The translations under genes and the position numbers were made by a program. The notes under the pieces were generated by a model that saw only the letters and a program-made list of their open reading frames with translations, searched no databases and was not told where the DNA came from. From Bacteroidota bacterium (GTDB taxonomy: Bacteria; Bacteroidota; Bacteroidia; Flavobacteriales_F; PHOS-HE28), in assembly GCA_963169595.1 (NCBI GenBank), contig CAUJFM010000327.1, positions 1 to 5,411 of the forward strand: 5,411 nucleotides of DNA, written 5' to 3'. Shown here one piece after another: positions 1 to 5,411 of the stretch (the first letter of the stretch is position 1; every line of letters starts with the position of its first letter).

Positions 1-1
1 T

Positions 2-388
2 GCCGCCGTGCACAAGGCCCTGCGCTGCGGCGCCTGCGGCGTGCTGCCCAAGACCGTGCAGCGCGCCGAGCTGCACTCCGCCATCCTGAAGGCCCACACC
101 GAGGGCTTTTACTACAACGCCCTGGTGGACCGCCAGCTGCGCGGCCGCGTGGAGCACGAGCTCGCCACCCGCCACCCCGATGCCCTCTGGGAAAGCCTCA
201 GCCCCATGCAGCGCCGCGTGGCCGTGGCCTACGCCAAGTCCAAAAGCGGCAGCAGGCTGGACATCGCCGAACAGCTGGGTGTGCAGCTCAGCACCATCAA
301 CAGCCACATCAAGGAAGTCTTTACCAAGCTCAACGTACACGGACGCCTGGAGCTGGCCGAGATGATCTGGAAGTATGGGTGGAAGTGA
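2..388 (+). CDS. Response regulator, LuxR/NarL-type HTH output domain (5' partial)
   Basis: This is the C-terminal 129 residues of a two-component response regulator; the reading frame is open to the left edge, so the start and the phosphoacceptor Asp are outside the window. Counting from the GTG at 8, the receiver domain ends with a G-A-C-G-V-L-P-K-T segment. Its Lys15 is the position of the conserved receiver lysine, and it is followed by the last helix (about 20-33) and a Phe-Tyr-Tyr stretch. A linker (about 38-62) leads to a LuxR/NarL-type helix-turn-helix (about 64-120), with D-I-A-E-Q-L-G-V as the scaffold helix and S-T-I-N-S-H-I-K as the recognition helix. By family knowledge it would bind DNA when phosphorylated by a sensor kinase not seen here. 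One oddity is that the usual L-T-x-R-E opening of the HTH reads L-S-P-M-Q-R, so the conserved Glu is missing. The gene is very GC-rich and converges on the nuclease operon. No clear terminator hairpin is visible in the 49-bp spacer. It is probably an unrelated neighbour. Confidence 0.85.
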   Translation, partial: AAVHKALRCGACGVLPKTVQRAELHSAILKAHTEGFYYNALVDRQLRGRVEHELATRHPDALWESLSPMQRRVAVAYAKSKSGSRLDIAEQLGVQLSTINSHIKEVFTKLNVHGRLELAEMIWKYGWK

Positions 389-437
389 GGGAGCGTGCGC
401 CTACACAAGAACAATGGTAATGCTCTGCACACACCAA

Positions 438-1478
438 CTAAGACTCAACCGCAGACAACTCCGCGAACGCATCCCGCAACAGGGAGTGATACTTGAGAAG
501 CTCCTTCTCCATCACCTCAGCGCTGTAATGGCCATCGGGTGAAAGACATCGAAGCTCATCCACCACCGCGAAGCGAGAGGAACGACCTCCCCGAACGATG
601 GTCGGTTTCGGTGGAACAAGACCTTGCTCTGAAGCCCGAAGGCCTATGTCCGCGGCGTACCGTTTGGCGAGCTCCGGGTCAGTGCGGCCGCTATCGCCTG
701 CTCCCATACGGAACGAGAGCTTTGGCGTTTTGTTCTCGTACGCATCCACTTGCAGGTAGACATAATACGCCCCCTTCTTCTCATGGAACCCGAACCAGAA
801 TCCAACAAAGCCACCATCCTTTTGGGGAAGCTTGCCGAACCCTGGTTCAAGCTCCTGCGTGTGGAAACTAGGTCGTGAAGCGAGCTCATGGAAACAACCT
901 GTCCATTGCACCTCGCTCCACTGCATCAAAGGCAACTTCTGGTAGGCAAGCAGGTGCTTATAGCGCTTACGCATTGCAGCGCACCAACTGGAGAGTATCT
1001 CACTCCCCGCCGCATTGATGTCAACGCCTTGTAGGAACTCGATAAGATCAGGAAGGTAAATGCGCGGGAACTCCTTGCTCTTGCCCCTTGTCGATTCCAC
1101 CCAGGACTTGATGTAGATGGGCACGACCTCAACCTCATTCGCAACATCCTTCGCCTTGGCCAGATAGCCGCTCATCTGCGTGGCGTGGTCGGTGGTGTAG
1201 GTCTTGTCCTCGATCAGCAAATAGACAACGGGCCCCTGACTCCCATGCAGGCCCACGAGCAGGTCTATGTTCTCGTGTTGCCGCTTCACCTCCACCCCGA
1301 CATACTCCGGCACAGAGCGCCCGGCACGCTCGAACAACCACGCGATGAACCGCCTACCGGTATTGTGCATCACCGGATGATGGTGCGCGTACTTCTTATC
1401 CGCCCAGCTCATCAGCCAGGCGAAGAAGGCATCCTGGCTAAGCTCCGTGGTGGCGTGGTCGAAGATGTTGGGTCGCAT
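438..1478 (-). CDS. PD-(D/E)XK nuclease-superfamily protein (PDDEXK_4-like)
   Basis: This is a predicted nuclease of 346 residues from the ATG at 1478. The N-terminus (N-I-F-D-H-A-T-T-E-L-S-Q-D-A-F-F-A-W-L) is the opening helix typical of PD-(D/E)XK proteins of the PDDEXK_4 kind, and it carries an acidic residue (Glu12). The active site is complete: Asp72 in the N-I-D-L-L-V strand, Glu90 and Lys92 in the L-I-E-D-K-T strand. A Q-x-x-x-Y helix motif (Gln101, Tyr105) follows, as in HsdR and RecB-type nucleases. The C-terminal 200 residues contain several Trp and Phe but no domain I can name. The frame is open up to a TTG at 1553 and beyond, but family-like sequence begins only at Met 1478, so I prefer that start; it has no Shine-Dalgarno of its own. 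It is the last gene of the minus-strand operon, downstream of hsdR. Substrate and role are unknown; defence is inferred from context. Confidence 0.82.
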   Translation of the reverse strand: MRPNIFDHATTELSQDAFFAWLMSWADKKYAHHHPVMHNTGRRFIAWLFERAGRSVPEYVGVEVKRQHENIDLLVGLHGSQGPVVYLLIEDKTYTTDHATQMSGYLAKAKDVANEVEVVPIYIKSWVESTRGKSKEFPRIYLPDLIEFLQGVDINAAGSEILSSWCAAMRKRYKHLLAYQKLPLMQWSEVQWTGCFHELASRPSFHTQELEPGFGKLPQKDGGFVGFWFGFHEKKGAYYVYLQVDAYENKTPKLSFRMGAGDSGRTDPELAKRYAADIGLRASEQGLVPPKPTIVRGGRSSRFAVVDELRCLSPDGHYSAEVMEKELLKYHSLLRDAFAELSAVES

Positions 1479-1503
1479 TGCGAAAAACAATTGGGTCTTA
1501 GAA

Positions 1504-1519
1504 CATGTCCTAAACCTCC
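1504..1519 (-). promoter_or_regulatory. Strong ribosome-binding site with an ATG one base out of frame with the nuclease gene
   Basis: On the minus strand a GGAGG (1515-1519) is followed after 8 nt by an ATG (1506-1504). That ATG opens a two-codon reading frame, Met-Phe-stop (TAA at 1500-1498). Skipping one T after the ATG would instead give Met-Ser-Lys-Thr-Gln-Leu and run straight into the nuclease frame at 1478. Either this is a mini-cistron upstream of the nuclease start, or the true start was displaced by a one-base change or a sequence error. What is seen is the motif and its spacing; the function is inference. Confidence 0.35.
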
Positions 1520-1585
1520 GAAGGGACACCATCATCGGGACACTGCGGAACAAATGAACGCAGAGCCTCTTCGTGCCTCGGAAGA

Positions 1586-1597
1586 CCCTGCACAGGG
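1586..1597. other. Short inverted repeat between the two nuclease genes
   Basis: CCCTG and CAGGG are separated by two bases, about 10 bp after the stop codon of the smaller nuclease gene. The stem is only 5 bp, the 2-nt loop is too tight unless the stem opens, and no T-run follows on the minus strand, so an intrinsic terminator is unlikely. It could stabilise the mRNA end or be chance. Confidence 0.2.
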
Positions 1598-1607
1598 CAG
1601 GAGCACC

Positions 1608-2153
1608 TCATGTCAACCTTGCGAAAAGCTCCTCCACTCGCTCCTTGGACATTACCCAAGACTCTGGGATGCGATCAACTGTGCCATAGCCATGAGCTTG
1701 CTTGGTCCATTCCTTCTTCTCGTGCAATATCGTATCGCCTTTGCCTTTAGAAGTTTCCTTGAGCCTCTTTGCTATTTCAGAAGGGGAAGCCAGATACACG
1801 CGCGGTGACCCCAACAGTTCGACACCCTTGAACTGGACCAAACAAAAGATGGTCTTCTTTCCATGCTTGGCGAGCCACTGATCAATGGCTCCATGGTAAT
1901 CCGCACTTCCCTTCTTCATGTAACTCTGGGTCAATCCCCAGGAACCATCCTGGCTTCCTTTCACCGAGATCTTCAACATCTTCTCATCTCTTGCGGCGAT
2001 CAGGTCATACTCCGGTTGGTTCGCTCCGTATTGAACGGAGACATCGTAACCCAACCTCGCGAACAGCATGGCCGTGTAAGCTTCCGCTGCCACTCCGATC
2101 TGGTGAGAGGTGTTCGTTGGCTTCTTCTTCGGCATGGGTTGTGGGTTTCTCAT
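1608..2153 (-). CDS. Small PD-(D/E)XK-like endonuclease-fold protein with S-x-K variant motif
   Basis: This 181-residue protein has a fold pattern resembling Holliday-resolvase-like and group I intron endonuclease-like PD-(D/E)XK proteins. Residues 18-36 form a helix with G-V-A-A-E-A (Glu24) ending in L-G-Y-D-V. The core strand Q-P-E-Y-D-L-I carries Glu48 and Asp50, and the next strand is L-K-I-S-V-K-G with Lys65, followed by Gln68. The spacing from Asp50 to Lys65 suits the fold, but the Glu (or Gln) expected two residues before the Lys is Ser63. The enzyme may therefore be altered or inactive, or may use a displaced acidic residue. The C-terminus (about 143-181) is Trp-rich and charged. The start at 2153 is supported by an AAGGAG 10 nt upstream; an in-frame ATG at 2135 is an alternative. 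The gene lies between the acidic-protein gene and the larger nuclease on the same strand. I cannot assign it to a named family with certainty; a nuclease or DNA-binding role in defence is inferred. Confidence 0.75.
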   Translation of the reverse strand: MRNPQPMPKKKPTNTSHQIGVAAEAYTAMLFARLGYDVSVQYGANQPEYDLIAARDEKMLKISVKGSQDGSWGLTQSYMKKGSADYHGAIDQWLAKHGKKTIFCLVQFKGVELLGSPRVYLASPSEIAKRLKETSKGKGDTILHEKKEWTKQAHGYGTVDRIPESWVMSKERVEELFARLT

Positions 2154-2254
2154 ATTTCAAGTTCTCCTTGGGGCAGTATCGACGAAGTCACCTTGACCCT
2201 GCGCATAGCTTCCGCAAAAGGCCCTGTCCCACGGCCCGTTCGTTGCGCAAGCAC
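2150..2254 (-). CDS. Possible 34-residue ORF (or read-through tail of the acidic protein)
   Basis: The 113-bp gap between the acidic-protein gene and the small nuclease gene is fully open in the acidic protein's own frame. After its TAG (2269-2267) come 38 sense codons ending at a TGA (2152-2150), which overlaps the next gene's ATG as ATGA. Read from the GTG at 2254 it gives 34 residues, including A-E-A-M-R-R-V-K-V-T-S-S-I-L-P. An in-frame ATG at 2206 is a second possible start. No Shine-Dalgarno precedes either start. An open stretch this long is not rare by chance, so the main support is the ATGA junction. The alternatives are a C-terminal extension lost through an amber mutation, stop-codon read-through, or plain spacer. 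No family is recognised. Confidence 0.25.
   Translation of the reverse strand: MLAQRTGRGTGPFAEAMRRVKVTSSILPQGELEI
2164..2169 (-). promoter_or_regulatory. Ribosome-binding site of the small nuclease-like gene
   Basis: AAGGAG on the minus strand ends 10 nt before the ATG at 2153, somewhat far but acceptable. It favours 2153 over the in-frame ATG at 2135. The site lies inside the putative short ORF that ends in an ATGA overlap with this start, an arrangement typical of translational coupling. Confidence 0.55.
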
Positions 2255-2266
2255 AGGGGTAACGAC

Positions 2267-2686
2267 CTACTCCCACTCCTTTGCCCTTTGCTGTTCAGCC
2301 AGGCCAAAGAGTATGCTCCGCACAACGCGGATCAGATCATCCTCAAGGTACATCTCAGCCTCAACAACATCAGTCTTGTGCATCTCTTCATTCTCTTCGT
2401 AATTGTCTGCTGCGGTCCTGATACAGTGCGAGCCTTGCTCCAGCGAACACCAGAGGTAAGTACGAAGTGAATCTGGAAGTGACCGCAACTCTGCTGTAAT
2501 GAGCTCTTCCATCAGCGGCTCCAGTTCATCCTCAACCATGCTCCAACCGTCGCGGTCAAAAGCCTTTAGTGCTTCCCAGTGATTCTCAGAGTCCCCTATA
2601 TCAGGTTGACTCTCTCGCAGTTTGATACTGACCCGTTCTGCGATCAACTCGAACAGGTAATCCGGAGATGGACCCGAAAGGCTCAT
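2267..2686 (-). CDS. Hypothetical acidic protein, unknown function
   Basis: I do not recognise this 139-residue protein. It is strongly acidic: 33 Asp/Glu against 13 Lys/Arg, a net charge near -20. No signal peptide or membrane segment is visible. It looks mostly helical, with an amphipathic stretch at 48-68 (W-S-M-V-E-D-E-L-E-P-L-M-E-E-L), a Trp/Cys segment at 76-90 (T-Y-L-W-C-S-L-E-Q-G, two Cys), an acidic run at 95-101, and a final helix at 107-135. The start at 2686 has an AAGGG (2692-2696) 5 nt upstream and lies only 25 bp after the hsdR stop, so co-transcription with hsdR is likely. Size and charge resemble DNA-mimic proteins such as Ocr in a general way only; a regulator of HsdR or an immunity partner for the downstream nucleases are other possibilities. 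All of these roles are inference. GC is lower (about 45-55%) than in hsdR. Confidence 0.7.
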   Translation of the reverse strand: MSLSGPSPDYLFELIAERVSIKLRESQPDIGDSENHWEALKAFDRDGWSMVEDELEPLMEELITAELRSLPDSLRTYLWCSLEQGSHCIRTAADNYEENEEMHKTDVVEAEMYLEDDLIRVVRSILFGLAEQQRAKEWE

Positions 2687-2691
2687 TGCTA

Positions 2692-2696
2692 CCCTT
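2692..2696 (-). promoter_or_regulatory. Ribosome-binding site of the acidic-protein gene
   Basis: AAGGG on the minus strand ends 5 nt before the ATG at 2686, inside the 25-bp hsdR-to-acidic-gene spacer. It supports this start and independent translation initiation within a shared transcript. Confidence 0.45.
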
Positions 2697-2711
2697 GCGT
2701 TTGTTAAGCTC

Positions 2712-5411
2712 TCACGCCACCATCCCTTTCAAGAACACCTCCACATACTCCTTCATCCGCTCCACGATGCGCTCGCCGATCTCGCGGGCCTTCAGCACGC
2801 TGGGGCGGGCTTCGAGGCACTTGAAGATATCGTCCTTCAGCGGTTCCTGGCCGTTGAAGATGTAGGCGTCGATGAGGTTGGCGAACTGCTTCTGGTCCAA
2901 GCCTTCCTCCTCGCAGAGGGATTGCAGGGCCAGCACGCGCTGGTCCTCCCAGTAGCGCTCGAACTCGTCCTGCACGGTATCGGCGTCGGTGATCTTGGGC
3001 AGGTGCTCGGCGATGAACTTCTCGATGAGCTCGCGCTTGCTGCGTAGCTCCACCTCGCTGTTGAGCAGGGCGTGGATCTGCTTGCGAACGGACTCCCCTT
3101 GACCGGTGTTCTCCTTCTCCTTCAAGCGCGCCAGCAGCTTCAGGATGTAGGCCACGTTGATCTCGTCGCGGTGCACCAGCACCACCTCGAAGTCGATGTC
3201 CTCCAGGATGCTGTGCTTCTCCTTGGTGCCTCGGCGCTGAATGCTGTCCCGCAGGTCCAGGTACTTGCTGGTGAAGTCGGCGAACTGCTGCTCGGTGATG
3301 GCGAGGTCGCGCCAGTCGAACTCGGCGTAGGTCTTCAGCACGTTGTAGAGGCGGATCAGCTCGCGGAAGGCCGCCACGAAGGCCAGCTGCTGCTCCTCGT
3401 CCTGGAGGTCGTCCACCGAGCGGGGTGTGGGGGTCAGCTTGATCAGCTCGGCGTAAGCGGCATTGAATTGCGCCACCAGCTTCTTGTAGGGCGGCAGGAA
3501 GATGATCTCCTTCGCCTCCTTGTTGCTGAACAGGGCGAGCGCATCGTCCGTGGCCTTCTTCAGGTTGCGGTAGGCCACGATGTTGCCCTGGCTCTTCTTC
3601 TCGTTCAGGATGCGGTTGGTGCGGCTGTATGCCTGGATGAGCCCGTGGTAGCGCAGGCGCTTGTCCACGTACAGGGTGTTCACCTTCTTGGCATCAAAGC
3701 CGGTGAGCATCATGTTCACCACCAGCACCAGGTCGATGCGGTCGCTGTCCTTGGCGTTGGCCTTCTCACGTTCACGCAGCTTCTTGGTGATGTCCTTGAA
3801 GTAGTTCTCCATCCCCTTCTGGTCGCGGGTGCTGAAGGCGGTGCCGAACTGTGCGTTGTAGTCGGTGATGATGCGTTCGATGCCGTCGCGGCTATGGCCG
3901 CTGCCGTAAGTGGCGGGCGGCTCACTGGCGAGGGTCTCGTCCTCGGGCAGGGCGCCGATGGCCTCCTCGTCCTCCTCGTTGGTGCCGTAGCTGTAGATGG
4001 CCGCAATGCGCAGGTCGTGCAGTCCGGCGGCCTTGCGCTGCCTGAACAGGTCGTAATACTTCAGCAGCGTGGGGATGCTGCTGATGGCGAAGAGTGCGCT
4101 GTAGGCCCGGCCGTGGGTCTTGCGGTCGTGGGTGGCGATGATGTGGTCCACGATCTTGCCCAGGCGGGTTTCGTCGTCGAGCACCTCCGCACGGTCGATG
4201 TCCTCCACCTCGACATCCAGCTCCACGCCGTCCTTCTGGGTGTACCTGCCCACGTACTCCACGCTGAAGCGCAGCACGTTCTCGTCGCGGATGGCGTCCG
4301 TGATCACATACTTGTGAAGGCACTCCCCGAAGAGCTGCTTGGTGGTGCGCTTGCCCAGCTCGTTCTTGCTGGCGTTCTCGGCGAAGATGGGCGTGCCCGT
4401 GAAGCCGAAGAGCTGGGCGTTGGTGAAGTAGCTGGTGATGTCGCCGTGCGTCTTGCCGAACTGGCTGCGGTGGCACTCATCGAAGATGAAGACCATGCGC
4501 GCCTCCTTCAGGGCCTCCACCTTCTTCTCATGCCGCACCTTGCTGATGGCGATGTGCAGCTTCTGGATGGTGGTGACGATGAGCTTGGTGTTCGGGTCCC
4601 CCAACTGCTCCACCAGGCCGCGCGTGTTCTCGGTGGCGTCCACGCTGCCCTCCTTGTAGTCGTTGAAGTCCTCCATGGTCTTGTAGTCGAGGTCCTTGCG
4701 GTCCACGACGAAGACCACCTTGGCCACCTCGGGCAGGCCCATGATCACTTGGCTGGCCTTGAAGCTGGTGAGCGTCTTGCCACTGCCGGTGGTGTGCCAG
4801 ATGTAGCCCCCTTCGAGAGCCTCAGGGGGCGGTCCACCCGGCACGGAATTCAAGGTGGCTGAGGTCCTCGAAGCCACCTTGTCCACAATGGCCTCCACAG
4901 CATACACCTGGTAGGGGCGCAGCACCATCAGCCGCCGGTCGCGGTCGTTCATCACCACGTAGTGGCCCAGCATGCGGCCCAAGCGCGGTATGCTCAGCAG
5001 GTCGGCGGCGAAGTCCTTGAGTGCGGACTTCCTCCGACTTTGCTCATCGGTCCAAAAGAAAGTCTGCGCGAAGCTCAGCGCCTCGATGGGGTTGTTCACG
5101 TAGTACTTCGTGTTCACCCCGTTGCTGATGGCGAAGAGCTGGATGTACTGGAACAACCCGCCGTTGGCCCAGTAGCTGTGTCGCTTGTAGCGGATGATCT
5201 GGTTGAAGGCCTCCTTCAGCTCCAGCCCGCTGCGTTTCAGCTCCACCTGCACCACGGGCAGACCGTTGCACAGGATGGTGACATCGTAGCGGTTGGTGTA
5301 GCTGCCGATGTTCGTGACCTGCTGCGTTACCTGCCACTGGTTCGCGGCGAGGTTGCCGTCATCGAAGAAACGTACGTAGGTCACTGTGCCATCCTCCCGC
5401 TCCAGCGCATA
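2712..5411 (-). CDS. hsdR: Type I restriction enzyme R subunit HsdR (N-terminus cut by window edge)
   Basis: This is the restriction and DNA-translocation subunit of a type I restriction-modification complex (R2M2S): it pumps DNA using ATP and cleaves away from the unmethylated target. The visible part is 899 residues, numbered from the codon at 5411. The N-terminal nuclease domain has Asp43, Glu57 and Lys59 (V-E-L-K) plus the Q-x-x-x-Y motif Gln71/Tyr75. The same spacing as EcoR124I D151/E165/K167 and Q179/Y183 implies that about 108 residues lie beyond the right edge. The SF2 motor has Walker A T-T-G-S-G-K-T (207-213), D-E-C-H (311-314), T-G-T-P (338-341), L-T-G-F-D (569-573) and Q-A-Y-S-R-T-N-R (593-600). 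A helical region to the C-terminus (about 620-899) ends in a normal stop. The frame is intact with all key residues present, so it should be active. The GTG at 5384 is an internal Val, not the start. hsdM and hsdS are expected upstream on the same strand, outside the window. Confidence 0.97.
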   Translation of the reverse strand, partial: YALEREDGTVTYVRFFDDGNLAANQWQVTQQVTNIGSYTNRYDVTILCNGLPVVQVELKRSGLELKEAFNQIIRYKRHSYWANGGLFQYIQLFAISNGVNTKYYVNNPIEALSFAQTFFWTDEQSRRKSALKDFAADLLSIPRLGRMLGHYVVMNDRDRRLMVLRPYQVYAVEAIVDKVASRTSATLNSVPGGPPPEALEGGYIWHTTGSGKTLTSFKASQVIMGLPEVAKVVFVVDRKDLDYKTMEDFNDYKEGSVDATENTRGLVEQLGDPNTKLIVTTIQKLHIAISKVRHEKKVEALKEARMVFIFDECHRSQFGKTHGDITSYFTNAQLFGFTGTPIFAENASKNELGKRTTKQLFGECLHKYVITDAIRDENVLRFSVEYVGRYTQKDGVELDVEVEDIDRAEVLDDETRLGKIVDHIIATHDRKTHGRAYSALFAISSIPTLLKYYDLFRQRKAAGLHDLRIAAIYSYGTNEEDEEAIGALPEDETLASEPPATYGSGHSRDGIERIITDYNAQFGTAFSTRDQKGMENYFKDITKKLREREKANAKDSDRIDLVLVVNMMLTGFDAKKVNTLYVDKRLRYHGLIQAYSRTNRILNEKKSQGNIVAYRNLKKATDDALALFSNKEAKEIIFLPPYKKLVAQFNAAYAELIKLTPTPRSVDDLQDEEQQLAFVAAFRELIRLYNVLKTYAEFDWRDLAITEQQFADFTSKYLDLRDSIQRRGTKEKHSILEDIDFEVVLVHRDEINVAYILKLLARLKEKENTGQGESVRKQIHALLNSEVELRSKRELIEKFIAEHLPKITDADTVQDEFERYWEDQRVLALQSLCEEEGLDQKQFANLIDAYIFNGQEPLKDDIFKCLEARPSVLKAREIGERIVERMKEYVEVFLKGMVA

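Noticed and set aside
389..437. Bidirectional terminator between the converging regulator and nuclease genes
   Set aside because: Expected by position, but I find no stable GC-rich hairpin followed by a T-run on either strand.
1479..1553. N-terminal extension of the larger nuclease from the TTG at 1553
   Set aside because: The added 25 residues are Arg/Ser/Met-rich and unlike the family's usual opening, the TTG has no ribosome-binding site, and recognisable sequence begins at the ATG at 1478.
1185..1808. 207-codon open frame on the plus strand
   Set aside because: It is antisense to both nuclease genes and spans the gap between them, with Pro/His/Arg-rich low-information sequence and no recognisable motif; a shadow frame.
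1863..2470. Two overlapping plus-strand open frames of 179 and 159 codons
   Set aside because: They are antisense to the small nuclease-like and acidic-protein genes, and their Ser/Arg/Leu-rich composition and lack of motifs indicate shadow frames.
3072..4862. 596-codon open frame on the plus strand opposite hsdR
   Set aside because: It lies wholly antisense to an unmistakable HsdR. Its translation is a monotonous Leu/Val/Ala/Gly/His mix with no domain, as expected from GC-biased third positions read on the other strand.
5382..5384. GTG as the start of hsdR
   Set aside because: The frame stays open to the window edge with HsdR-like residues before it, and the conserved catalytic spacing shows that roughly 100 more N-terminal residues are missing.
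1..5411. CRISPR array, tRNA, insertion sequence or phage integrase
   Set aside because: No regularly spaced direct repeats, no cloverleaf-like segment and no transposase or integrase motif were seen on either strand.

Overview
The window is bacterial. It holds a defence-type operon on the minus strand that runs into the tail of an unrelated regulator on the plus strand. Taxonomy cannot be fixed from the sequence. The flanking regulator is strikingly GC-rich (about 75-78% in the lines I counted) and hsdR is intermediate (about 52-62%). A high-GC Bacteroidota or a proteobacterium would both fit, and I commit to neither.

Layout from left to right. (1) Positions 2-388, plus strand: C-terminal part of a response regulator, with the end of the receiver domain and a LuxR/NarL-type helix-turn-helix; its start lies outside the window. 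(2) Positions 438-1478, minus: a PD-(D/E)XK nuclease-superfamily protein with all expected active-site residues, converging on the regulator with a 49-bp spacer. (3) Positions 1608-2153, minus: a second, smaller PD-(D/E)XK-like protein whose usual E-x-K motif reads S-V-K. (4) Positions 2267-2686, minus: a very acidic 139-residue protein of unknown function. The gap to the next gene can itself be read as a short ORF ending in an ATGA overlap. (5) Positions 2712-5411, minus: the HsdR restriction/translocase subunit of a type I restriction-modification system, complete at its C-terminus but cut by the window edge at its N-terminus.

Transcription of the four minus-strand genes runs from right to left: hsdR, acidic protein, small nuclease-like protein, larger nuclease. 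The first junction is only 25 bp, and two of the downstream genes have visible Shine-Dalgarno sequences. I see no strong terminator between the genes, so one operon is likely. The methylase and specificity genes (hsdM, hsdS) are not in the window; they are expected beyond the right edge, which is inference. HsdR supplies ATP-driven DNA translocation and cleavage. The downstream genes add two more predicted nuclease folds and an acidic protein, so the unit may be an extended type I system or a defence-island cargo. The three accessory genes are nearer 50% GC than hsdR, consistent with separate acquisition.

Points most worth a second look: the three-gene accessory module behind hsdR; the S-V-K active-site variant; the open frame after the amber stop of the acidic gene; and a textbook ribosome-binding site plus ATG lying exactly one base out of frame with the larger nuclease.
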